DNA from: Deltaproteobacteria bacterium HGW-Deltaproteobacteria-12
Lineage (GTDB): Bacteria > Desulfobacterota > Syntrophia > Syntrophales > Smithellaceae
Direction: 5' to 3'
Length of the DNA stretch: 64,000 nucleotides
NCBI GenBank assembly: GCA_002840565.1
Contig: PHBK01000012.1
Span: 1 to 64,000, forward strand
Shown here: piece by piece, positions 8,848 to 16,350 of the stretch
Layout of the letters: the number at the start of each line of letters is the position of its first letter
Numbering within the stretch: position 1 is the stretch's first letter
Notes under the pieces: model-generated
The model's database searches: none
Told to the model about the DNA's origin: nothing
What the model saw: the letters and a program-made list of their open reading frames with translations, nothing else
Made by a program: the position numbers and the translations under genes

Positions 8848-9006
8848 AACCCAGATTTCGCAATAGGGCATAAAGGTTTAGAGAGATTGTCATTGCGAGC
8901 AAAGCGAAGCAATCTAAGCAATTGATTATATGAGCTTGCTTCGTCACTGCGTTTTTCGCAAAGACCGTTGTTTTATAAATTATTTTTCTATTGCGTAATC
9001 TGGGTT
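8848..9006. repeat. MITE-like repeat, family 1, complete copy
   Basis: AACCCAGATTTCGCAATAG (8848-8866) is repeated inverted as CTATTGCGTAATCTGGGTT (8988-9006), 18 of 19 matching. The 159-base unit contains CATTGCGAGC and GAAGCAATCT and has no open frame. It starts only four bases after the stop codon of the exonuclease-fusion gene. Confidence 0.8.
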
Positions 9007-9063
9007 AAAGGGTAACGCTATGGCACTTCCAGCCGTAACCCACAAACAGCAAGGAGACTGATC

Positions 9064-10953
9064 ATGAACAATGAAGCTTATCCATTTCTGCAAAATCTGC
9101 CTCCCTTCTCTTTTCTGCCCGATTTGGAAGTTGAAAAGATCGCCGCGGAAATCGTCACGGTGAACCACCCCAAGGACGTTTTTCTGCTCCTTCAGGGCCA
9201 AACGAAGGTCGAGCACCTTCATATATTGAAAAAAGGCGCCGTCGAGCGTTATTACCGTGAGAGAAACAAGGATTTGATGCGCGCCTTGTTGCATAAGGGC
9301 GACTTCTTCGGGGGCATCTCCATGCTTCTCCATGACAGCATCTCCGTGTGTATGTTCCGAACGACCGAAGATTCCGAATTGTATTTGCTGCCCAAACGGA
9401 TATTTCTCGACCTCTGTGCACGCTATCCCGTCTTTTCCGATTTTTTTACGGACATGCTGGGCAAGTGGATGCTCGATAAATCCTATGCAATGCCCATCGC
9501 CAAAACCATACAGCCGAAAGAAGAATTACCGCAAATCTTCAACCAGAGCGTTGAAAACATATTTTCCCGAAAACTTGTTTTTTGCGATACCGGTACGTCC
9601 ATTCAGGACGCTGCCGCCATGATGGGCAGCAACCGCTGCAGCTCCATCCTGGTCAGGGAACCCCAGGGCGATTTTACAGGCATCATGACCGACCGGGATT
9701 TGAGAACTAAAGTGATTATCCAGGCGGCCTGCGACATGACCGGGACGGTTTCCCAAATCATGTCCTCCCCCTTGAGCACCGTCCCGGCTGCGGCCCCGGT
9801 CTCGGATGCGCTCATGATCATGATGATAAAAAACATCAAACATCTTCCGGTCACGGACGCCGATGAAAAGGTGATTGGAATTGTCACCAACAAGGACATC
9901 CTTGAGGCCCACAGGCAGTCGCCTTTTTTTCTTCTGCGCGAGATTCATGCGGCGGCAAGCCTCGAGGAGATAGCGGACAAGCAGAGCCGGCTGCCGAAAC
10001 TGATTCAGAGCCTCATCAGCAGCGGCGCCAAGGCCATGAACGTGACCCGCATGGTATCCGTCATTTCCGATGCCATCCTGAACAGACTCATCGGCATGGC
10101 CATTGCCGAATTGGGCCCGCCGCCGGTCCGGTTTACGTTCCTGATCGTGGGCAGCGAGGGCAGAAGGGAGCAGACGCTCAAAACAGACCAGGATAATGCC
10201 ATCGTTTATGAAGACCCCCCTGAGGCGGAAGAAACCGTCAGGGCTTATTTCCTCCGGTTGGCTGAAAAGGTCTGCAACTGGCTGGATCAGGCGGGATATG
10301 CATTCTGCCAAGGGGGCGTCATGGCCAAAAACCCCCAATGGTGCCAACCCCTTTCCGTCTGGAAAAAATACTTTTCCACCTGGATCGGAACCGCGGAACC
10401 GGAGGCGCTGCTGCAGTCGAGCATTTTCTTCGATTTCCGCGGCGGTTACGGAGACAGGGCTATAGTCGATGAACTGCGGAAATTTCTTTTCCAGAGATTG
10501 GCCGAACATCCCAACTTTTTCCGTTATCTGGCGGAAACCACGCTGGAGCGCAAACCGCCGCTGGGCTTTTTCCGGGCGTTTGTCGTTGAATCGAAAGGAA
10601 AACACCGCGATACGCTGGATGTAAAACATCCCATGATCACGATTGTCAACTATACCCGGCTTTATGCTCTCCAGAACGGCATTGAAGAAACCAACACCCA
10701 GGAAAGGATGTATCAGCTCTTCCTCAAGAAACGCCTCTCCTGGGATGATTATAACGATTTTGAGCAGGCCTACAGCTTTCTCATGCACCTGAGGCTGGCC
10801 CGGCAATTGACCGCCTTGATCAGGGAAAACGCGAAGCCCGATAATTATATCAATCCGAACAAGCTCTCCCGCCTGGAGCAGACCATGCTCAAGGAAGTCT
10901 TCAAGCGGATTGAAACATACCAGGAGAAGATGGTCTTTGACTTCTGGAAATGA
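9064..10953 (+). CDS. cNMP-binding / CBS / DUF294 nucleotidyltransferase-like protein
   Basis: A 629-residue cytoplasmic protein. A cyclic-nucleotide-binding-like domain covers about residues 15-135, two CBS motifs about 170-290, a GlnD-like nucleotidyltransferase domain (DUF294) about 330-450, and the helical DUF294 C-terminal domain about 480-620. The nucleotidyltransferase motif GSEGRREQTLKTDQD keeps the G-S and D-x-D acidic pattern, so it could be active. It is expected to sense nucleotides through the CBS pair and transfer a nucleotide to an unknown target. AAGGAG precedes the ATG. It sits between the exonuclease-fusion gene and an acetate-type symporter locus, a grouping seen widely in Proteobacteria, which suggests a role in controlling organic-acid uptake. 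Confidence 0.87.
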   Translation: MNNEAYPFLQNLPPFSFLPDLEVEKIAAEIVTVNHPKDVFLLLQGQTKVEHLHILKKGAVERYYRERNKDLMRALLHKGDFFGGISMLLHDSISVCMFRTTEDSELYLLPKRIFLDLCARYPVFSDFFTDMLGKWMLDKSYAMPIAKTIQPKEELPQIFNQSVENIFSRKLVFCDTGTSIQDAAAMMGSNRCSSILVREPQGDFTGIMTDRDLRTKVIIQAACDMTGTVSQIMSSPLSTVPAAAPVSDALMIMMIKNIKHLPVTDADEKVIGIVTNKDILEAHRQSPFFLLREIHAAASLEEIADKQSRLPKLIQSLISSGAKAMNVTRMVSVISDAILNRLIGMAIAELGPPPVRFTFLIVGSEGRREQTLKTDQDNAIVYEDPPEAEETVRAYFLRLAEKVCNWLDQAGYAFCQGGVMAKNPQWCQPLSVWKKYFSTWIGTAEPEALLQSSIFFDFRGGYGDRAIVDELRKFLFQRLAEHPNFFRYLAETTLERKPPLGFFRAFVVESKGKHRDTLDVKHPMITIVNYTRLYALQNGIEETNTQERMYQLFLKKRLSWDDYNDFEQAYSFLMHLRLARQLTALIRENAKPDNYINPNKLSRLEQTMLKEVFKRIETYQEKMVFDFWK

Positions 10954-11517
10954 TCAGTAACCGACGAGATAGATAAAACTTAAAATAAAGACGAAGGAAA
11001 CCGAGACACAGGCTAAGGCCCTTTTTAGGGGAAAACCGGTGAGCAGGTGGAGCACCTTTGTCAAAAGATACAGAAAATAGATCAAGGCGGCAAGCATGAT
11101 CAGCAAGGTGAGCGGGTTGCTGGAGAGGGAACCTCCCGCCTGCCGTAAAAAGATTAAATGCGTGTTGGCTGCCAGCAGCAAGCCGTAGGGCAGAAACGCA
11201 TAGCCCACGGCGATGTAGACATCGATGAAGCGGGAGGGAGCGCCTCCGAGCACCTTGCCGATGCCCCACAGGAGCAGCGTAATTCCCAACTGGGAGGCGA
11301 TCACGGCCATATAGCCGAAAACGACATAAAAAGCGGCTTCGGCGGTATTAACCTGATCGGTGCCGACGACGCTCCGGTAATAAAACATTGTCAGGCCGTG
11401 AATCTGCGCGGCCGTAAAGACAATCAGCGGGGAAAGCAGCAGGCTCCTTTTTTCGCGGATGCTGGCGGCGATTTTCCCATCGACGGCAATGATGTCCCAC
11501 AGCCAATTCAATAACAT
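10954..11517 (-). CDS. Yip1-like integral membrane protein
   Basis: A 187-residue protein with about five hydrophobic segments and no signal peptide. The N-terminal LWDIIAVDGKIAASIREKR followed by a first membrane span is typical of bacterial Yip1-domain proteins. The function of this family in bacteria is not established. Its stop codon abuts that of the DUF294 gene, with which it converges. It lies downstream of the symporter operon on the same strand, separated from it by a hairpin. Confidence 0.7.
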   Translation of the reverse strand: MLLNWLWDIIAVDGKIAASIREKRSLLLSPLIVFTAAQIHGLTMFYYRSVVGTDQVNTAEAAFYVVFGYMAVIASQLGITLLLWGIGKVLGGAPSRFIDVYIAVGYAFLPYGLLLAANTHLIFLRQAGGSLSSNPLTLLIMLAALIYFLYLLTKVLHLLTGFPLKRALACVSVSFVFILSFIYLVGY

Positions 11518-11556
11518 GGTATCCCCTTTCCCTGGTTCTCAATACTTATCTGCAAA

Positions 11557-11584
11557 CAGGGGAACCGCCGCAGCGGCTCCCCTG
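11557..11584 (-). terminator. hairpin after the symporter operon
   Basis: CAGGGGAACCGC (11557-11568) pairs with GCGGCTCCCCTG (11573-11584), one mismatch. T residues follow on both strands, so it may stop transcription of the symporter mRNA on the minus strand and shield the Yip1-like gene. Confidence 0.7.
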
Positions 11585-11626
11585 TTTTGTTTGGTCTGTA
11601 ACACAATATTTTGATATTTACCAGTT

Positions 11627-13294
11627 TTACATTAGAGCGAAGATGCAGAAAGCAATCATAACCAGGCCGATGATGGCAGGGCCAGTATCGCTGGCATAAC
11701 GCGTGCTGTCCTTCCGGATCGCGTGGTCGGCCCAGCCGTGCATGAACTCCACCATTTTATCCGTCTTCTCGCGCGGAATACTGGCCGCCAGAGCGGGAAT
11801 CCGGTTCGTGATCATGGAAACGAAGATACACACGGCAAAGGAAACCGGCACCGAAAAGACGCCGGGAAACGGCGTCGGCCCGTAAGGAGCTTTAGACAGA
11901 ATCGGGCTCCAGGTGAAGGACGGATGGGCGAACTGCGCATTGAAGAACAGCGCGAAAAACCCTCCGACCAGCATGCCGCAAATGACGCCGTACTTGTTGC
12001 AGCCTTTCCACCATATTCCCATAATCAGCGGGGCCGTAAAGACCGAAGCGGAAAGAATGATGGCCCAGATGACGCTGGCCAGTGCGAACGTGGGCGGGTT
12101 GATGGTCACGAAAATGATAATCACGCCGGCGATGAAGATCGTCGTAGGCGCCAGTATCTTCTTCTGCTTTTCCGTGAGCTCCTTGAGGCCGCCGATGATG
12201 TCGTGGGCGATGCCCGTTCCGATCACCATGAGCGCCCCCGCGACTGTGGACATGCCCGCGGCGACGGCGCCGGCCAGGACCAGGGCCAGGGCCCAGTTGC
12301 CGACAAAGGCGTCAGACAGGATGAAGAGCAGCTTGTCGGCCTGAACGGCCTTGAGCGCGAGCCCCTTCGACTGCGTGTAGATGACGCCCGCAAAACCGGC
12401 CGTGAAGGTCAGCACGTTGACCAGACCGATCATGAGTATGCCCAGCAGGAAGCCCATGCGGCCTTCTTTGATGTTTTTAGCCGAAGAAATGCGGGACAGG
12501 TAATGGGGGACCGACATGGTGCCGAAGGTCATGGAGAACAGCACGCCGATGTACCATTTGGGGCTGGCGTCCCACAGGATCGAGAAGAATGACGGGAAGG
12601 CCTTGAGCATATCCGGCGTCATGTTGCCGTATCCCCACATCGGGAGCCACCAGATGCTGGCGCCCAGGGCCTTGGCGATGGCCATGACGGGGAACAAAAG
12701 GAAGGCCACGCACATGAAACCCTGAAAGGCCTGGTTCCAGGTCACGCCGTACATGCCGCCGAACGTAACATAGGCGACGACGATGAGCCCGCCGATAAAC
12801 AGGGCGGGTACGTAGGAAATGCCGAAGAGCAGTTCAAAAACGTGGGCAATGCCCTTCATCTGGCTGACGGTATACATGATCATGATGAAGATCATGAAGA
12901 CGACCGCAATCAGCCGGGCCGCGTTGCTGTCGAAGCGCGTGGAGATGTATCCGGCTGACGTATAGGTTCCGAGGCGGCGGATGGGGCCGGAAAAAAGGAA
13001 GATCATGATGCCGAAGCCGATCATCCAGCCCTGCGACATAATGGCCAGCAGCGACTTGATGTTCCAGATCATGGACGTAAAGCCGATGAACGTGGCGAGG
13101 CTCAGGTATGCCGAAACAATGGCAAAGGCATTGACGACCGGTCCGACGGACGCGCCGGCCATGTAATAGTCGCCGCTGCTCTTCGTGGAGCGCTGCGCCA
13201 TGATGCCCACGATGATAAATAAGACGATGGACCCTAAAACACTGATCAGTCCCGGTATGTACAACCCTTCTCTTTGCATGAAATCCATGGTCAC
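11627..13294 (-). CDS. sodium:solute symporter, probable acetate/monocarboxylate permease
   Basis: A 555-residue SSS-family transporter with about 13 membrane segments. It keeps the family signatures GDYYMAGASVG near residue 40, the SxxTFIGF segment in TM2, and the sodium-site stretch GAVAAGMSTVAGALM around residues 335-350. The best family fit is the ActP/YjcG branch that imports acetate or other short acids with Na+. The start overlaps the end of the small-subunit gene by four bases, so the two are translationally coupled. The expression signal is the duplicated promoter at 13606-13775. An organic-acid permease fits a syntroph that exchanges acetate. Confidence 0.88.
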   Translation of the reverse strand: MTMDFMQREGLYIPGLISVLGSIVLFIIVGIMAQRSTKSSGDYYMAGASVGPVVNAFAIVSAYLSLATFIGFTSMIWNIKSLLAIMSQGWMIGFGIMIFLFSGPIRRLGTYTSAGYISTRFDSNAARLIAVVFMIFIMIMYTVSQMKGIAHVFELLFGISYVPALFIGGLIVVAYVTFGGMYGVTWNQAFQGFMCVAFLLFPVMAIAKALGASIWWLPMWGYGNMTPDMLKAFPSFFSILWDASPKWYIGVLFSMTFGTMSVPHYLSRISSAKNIKEGRMGFLLGILMIGLVNVLTFTAGFAGVIYTQSKGLALKAVQADKLLFILSDAFVGNWALALVLAGAVAAGMSTVAGALMVIGTGIAHDIIGGLKELTEKQKKILAPTTIFIAGVIIIFVTINPPTFALASVIWAIILSASVFTAPLIMGIWWKGCNKYGVICGMLVGGFFALFFNAQFAHPSFTWSPILSKAPYGPTPFPGVFSVPVSFAVCIFVSMITNRIPALAASIPREKTDKMVEFMHGWADHAIRKDSTRYASDTGPAIIGLVMIAFCIFALM

Positions 13295-13575
13295 ACCTCC
13301 TTTTCCGCGTTGGCCTTCTGTTCATCAATCTTTGTCAATTTCATCACAACCACGTAGATAAAAGCGATAACACCGATATAAGCGACGAAGTTTTGATACC
13401 AGAAGGGAAACGGGAATCCCCAGACATAGACTTGAAGCAGTTCCGGGAAGGGACGCATCAGCAGGCAACCCATGCCGACTAGCATGCAGATTATCGTAGA
13501 GACAGTAACAAGAATCTTTTCTGTTTTATAAATGCGATCATTGGCTTCTGTTGCACTTGACTTTTTTTCTGTCAT
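13291..13575 (-). CDS. small membrane subunit of the symporter (DUF4212/DUF485-like)
   Basis: A 94-residue protein with two membrane segments (about 22-42 and 58-80) joined by an aromatic FPFPFWYQN loop and flanked by charged tails. Small proteins of this type precede SSS symporters of the acetate type and are thought to be their partner subunit. The ribosome site AAAGGGGG lies just before the ATG at 13575. The four-base overlap with the symporter gene supports stoichiometric synthesis. The leader upstream is a decayed duplicate of the start of the neighbouring acyl-CoA dehydrogenase gene. Confidence 0.75.
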   Translation of the reverse strand: MTEKKSSATEANDRIYKTEKILVTVSTIICMLVGMGCLLMRPFPELLQVYVWGFPFPFWYQNFVAYIGVIAFIYVVVMKLTKIDEQKANAEKEV

Positions 13576-13605
13576 TATTATACCCCCTTTTTTAAAGTAT
13601 GATAT

Positions 13606-13775
13606 AAAAAAAACGAAATTTAAAGCGACTGCAATTCACCTCCTCATTTATTTAATTTTGTTGAGATTCAAACAATGAAACTGCGACCCATAGCGGAGAT
13701 TTGTAGCTAATATAAATAATAAGGTCAATGTTAAATATTATTAATATAATATTACACAATTTGTATATATAAGAA
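13606..13775 (-). promoter_or_regulatory. promoter region of the symporter operon, inverted duplicate of the acyl-CoA dehydrogenase promoter
   Basis: Read on the minus strand this carries, in order, TTATATATACAA, ATATTATATTAATAATATTT, AACATTGACCTTAT and TTATATTAG. It continues with TTGTTTGAATCTCAACAA and GAGGAGGT, then a decayed first-codon stretch GCTTTAAATTTCG. All occur in the same order at 14250-14430 in front of and inside the acyl-CoA dehydrogenase gene. TTGACC with TACAAA 17 bases later could be the promoter. The imperfect palindrome TTGTTTGAATCTCAACAA (about 13657-13674) could be an operator. Confidence 0.7.
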
Positions 13776-13809
13776 TGCTGAAGATTCGTATGAACGGGAA
13801 TTCAATTAT

Positions 13810-13892
13810 CCCGGATTACGCAATAGAAAAATAATTTATAAAACAACGGTCATTGCGAGTAACGAAGTGACGAAGCAATCTCATACAGAAAC
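13810..13892. repeat. MITE-like repeat, family 1, left end only
   Basis: CCCGGATTACGCAATAG followed by AAAAATAATTTATAAAAC and the CATTGCGAG/GAAGCAATCTC motif matches one end of the complete element at 8848-9006 (its reverse complement) and the left end of the unit at 15711. No matching right end is seen before the acyl-CoA dehydrogenase gene. Confidence 0.65.
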
Positions 13893-13981
13893 TTCATCAC
13901 TTCCTGCCGGATTTTTACGGGCACACTTTTGATGACCACGTAGAAAGGTCGGAAAAGCCTCAGAATCGTCATTTTAGTGAA

Positions 13982-14109
13982 GAGACTCTGTCGCAATGTC
14001 ATTGCGAACGAAGCGACTGAAGCAATCTCATAATCAGCTGAATACATGAGATTACCACGCCGCCTGAGAGGCGGCTCGTAATGACAGAAGTGGATTGCGA
14101 CACAGTCTC
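13982..14109. repeat. MITE-like repeat, family 2, copy 2
   Basis: GAGACTCTGTCGCAAT (13982-13997) and ATTGCGACACAGTCTC (14094-14109) are inverted ends, 15 of 16 matching. The interior holds GAAGCAATCTCATAA and the palindromic core CCGCCTGAGAGGCGG. Same plan as 6316-6447. Confidence 0.78.
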
Positions 14110-14249
14110 CTACGCGGGAATGACGGAATTATTTCCAGACCATAAATAAAGCGGAACTCAAATGCTTATAATCATTTAACATGTTGTATTTCTGGCTTAT
14201 TTACTTTTTGCGGCGATGCCGCACCAGGAAGGAAGGGGAATGCGGACAC

Positions 14250-14414
14250 GGATTATATATACAATAAATGAAACATTATATTAATAATATTTAACATTGA
14301 CCTTATCCCTTATATTAGATACTCATTCTTTAAAAAAACAGCCTTAGCTTAAGCTGTCGATATGGATATTGTTTGAATCTCAACAAAATTCAATAAACGA
14401 GGAGGTATTTTGCA
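14250..14414 (+). promoter_or_regulatory. promoter and leader of the acyl-CoA dehydrogenase gene
   Basis: AT-rich region holding ATATTATATTAATAATATTT-like sequence, TTGACC with a weak TACTCA 17 bases later, the imperfect palindrome TTGTTTGAATCTCAACAA (about 14369-14386) and the GAGGAGGT ribosome site. The same elements in the same order occur inverted at 13606-13775. A small hairpin (CAGCTTAAGCT-type, about 14338-14357) is found only in this copy. Confidence 0.6.
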
Positions 14415-15605
14415 ATGGCTTTGAATTTCGATTTTTCAGAAGAACAAAGGATGTTGGAAGAAAGCGTTTACAAGTGGGCGATCAACTGGCTCGAACCGCA
14501 GATGGAACACATGTATGAAATTGACGAAATGCCGCCGACGCTCTTTAAAGAAACGGCAAACCTCGGCATCAACGGCATCGTCTTTGAAGAAAAGTACGGC
14601 GGTGCCGGCATGGGCTACGTAGAGACGCTTCTCGCTTATGAGAATATCGCGCGAGTCAGCAATGCCCTGTCCATGACCGTGGGTGCTAGCCAGACACTTT
14701 GTTTCGACAATTTCAGACGCAATGCTTCCGAAGAGCAGAAGGAGTACGTGTTGCCCAAGGCCTGCTCGGGTGAATGGATCGGCTGCCTCGGTATCACGGA
14801 GCCTAACGCCGGATCCGATGCCATGAGCATGGCGACAAAGGCGGAGAAGAAAGGCGACAAGTACATCATTAACGGCAGCAAAACATTCATCACCAACGCT
14901 CCCGTCGGCCAGTTCATGACCTTCTATGCCAAGACCGATCCCGCCGCGGGCCCCAAGGGTATCTCGGCGTTCTTCTTCGAGTTTGACAAAGTCAAGGGTT
15001 GCACCGTAGAGAAGATCAAGAAGTGGGGTATGAGAACCTCTCCCACGGGATTGGTAACCTTTGATGACATGGAACTGCCCGCAGAGAACCTGATCGGCGG
15101 CCTGAATAAGGGTGTCGCGATTCTGACGAGCGGGCTATGCACCGAGAGAATTACGCTGTCCGGCTGTACCCTCGGCAGCCAGAGAAGCTGTCTTGAGCTT
15201 TGCCTGAAGTATGCCAAAGAGAGAGTTGCGTTCGGCAAACCAATCGCATCCTTCCAGTCTATTCAGGATAAACTGGCCAATATGTACACCGGCTACCTGG
15301 CCTCCAAGTGGCTGGCCTACAGCGCCGCCTCCTATTGCGATTCACAGAAGAACAAATCAGGCGGAAAAGGCACGGACCTCGACCGTATGGCCGCTGCATC
15401 GCTGCTCTTCTGCGGCGAGATGGGAACAAAGATCGCCCTTGACGCTGTCCAGATCTTCGGTGGTTACGGTTACTGCACCGAATACGCGATCAGCAGGCAT
15501 TTCCTGGATCAAAAACTGTGGGAAATCGGCGCCGGAACATCCGAGATCAGAAGGATGATTATCGCCAGAGAGCTGCTCCGAGACGATTTCAAGAGCGGCC
15601 GGTAA
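14415..15605 (+). CDS. acyl-CoA dehydrogenase with an isovaleryl-CoA-dehydrogenase-type active site
   Basis: A 396-residue FAD-dependent acyl-CoA dehydrogenase that would introduce a 2,3-double bond and pass electrons to ETF. It has the three expected parts: N-terminal helices, a middle sheet with ITEPNAGSD (about 127-135), and a C-terminal helical bundle. The usual catalytic Glu before GTSEI is replaced by Ala373 (IGAGTSEIRR), while Glu244 in the TERITLSG helix is present. This is the arrangement of isovaleryl-CoA dehydrogenase, so a branched or otherwise bulky short acyl-CoA is likely. GAGGAGG precedes the ATG. A strong terminator follows, so the gene is monocistronic. Confidence 0.9.
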   Translation: MALNFDFSEEQRMLEESVYKWAINWLEPQMEHMYEIDEMPPTLFKETANLGINGIVFEEKYGGAGMGYVETLLAYENIARVSNALSMTVGASQTLCFDNFRRNASEEQKEYVLPKACSGEWIGCLGITEPNAGSDAMSMATKAEKKGDKYIINGSKTFITNAPVGQFMTFYAKTDPAAGPKGISAFFFEFDKVKGCTVEKIKKWGMRTSPTGLVTFDDMELPAENLIGGLNKGVAILTSGLCTERITLSGCTLGSQRSCLELCLKYAKERVAFGKPIASFQSIQDKLANMYTGYLASKWLAYSAASYCDSQKNKSGGKGTDLDRMAAASLLFCGEMGTKIALDAVQIFGGYGYCTEYAISRHFLDQKLWEIGAGTSEIRRMIIARELLRDDFKSGR

Positions 15606-15656
15606 TAAATCTGCTTTTCCGGAAGATGTTGTCTGAAAACTGACTACTCCATTTCG

Positions 15657-15704
15657 AAAGGGAGACAGGGGGCATGGTCTTAACGCCCCCTGTCTCCCTT
15701 TTTT
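15657..15704 (+). terminator. strong intrinsic terminator after the acyl-CoA dehydrogenase gene
   Basis: AAAGGGAGACAGGGGGC pairs without mismatch with GCCCCCTGTCTCCCTTT across a short loop and runs into a T tract ending at about 15704. Confidence 0.93.
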
Positions 15705-15710
15705 CAATTT

Positions 15711-16350
15711 ATCCCAGATTACGCAAAGAAAAATAATTTATAAAAACGGTCTTTGCGATCAACGAAGTGACAGCCTGCCCGGCGAATGAGACTGTGTCAT
15801 AATTGATGGTCTCGTAAAAATTCCGTCTCACCGGTGAAAACCGGTGTCCAGTGTTCTATAAGTACTAGAAATGTCTGGATCCCGGCGTGCGAGACTGTGT
15901 CACAATCCACTTCTGTCATTACGAGCCGCCTCTCAGGCGGTGTGGTAATCTCATGTATTCAGATACTTATGAGATTGCTTCAGTCACTCAGTCTCGTGCG
16001 CCGGAATGACAATTCTGAGGCTTCTCCGACTTTTTACGAGGTCGTCATAATTACTTTATTTTCATTGGTACAAGCGAAGCGCGACTTTGAGCCTGCCCCG
16101 TGCTTGACACGGGGGAATCCAGTAATATCAATAAGTTCTGGATGCCGACTCGCGTGCCCTTCAGGGTATTCGGCGGCATGACGATGCTGATAGTACTTTC
16201 TGCTATTACGAAACAGTCGCGAATCCCTGGGAAGCAATCTCATATAATCAATTACTGAGATTGCCGAGCGGAGCCTGCACTGAGCGTAGCGAATGTGCCC
16301 GCAGTGACAATCTCTCTAAACCTTTATGCCCTATAGCGAAATCCGGGTTT
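15711..16350. repeat. composite repeat block bounded by family 1 ends
   Basis: The block begins with CCCAGATTACGCAA and AAAAATAATTTATAAAA (15713 on). It ends with CCTTTATGCCCTATAGCGAA and ATCCGGGTTT (16321-16350), the inverted counterpart of the left end of the element at 8848. The interior is a mosaic of GAAGCAATCTCAT fragments plus a family 2 copy. It looks like repeats inserted into repeats. The right end reaches the stop codon of the PAS-LuxR gene. Confidence 0.65.
15891..15995. repeat. MITE-like repeat, family 2, copy 3 (inverted, truncated)
   Basis: GAGACTGTGTCACAAT (15891-15906), the core GCCGCCTCTCAGGCGG and a shortened CACTCAGTCTC right end at about 15985-15995. Relative to copies 1 and 2 the interior is reversed. 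It lies inside the 15711-16350 block. Confidence 0.65.

Noticed and set aside
9526-10806. Long 426-codon open frame on the minus strand
   Set aside because: It lies entirely opposite the DUF294 gene, has composition like a GC-rich shadow frame and no domain I recognise. The plus-strand gene has intact domains.
11723-12592. 289-codon plus-strand frame rich in Arg, Gly, Asp and His
   Set aside because: Shadow of the symporter gene on the other strand; the charge-rich composition is typical of antisense to membrane proteins.
8848-16350. CRISPR array from the recurring GAAGCAATCTC motifs
   Set aside because: The motifs are irregularly spaced, occur in both orientations and lie within inverted-repeat units. 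There are no regular spacers and no cas genes.
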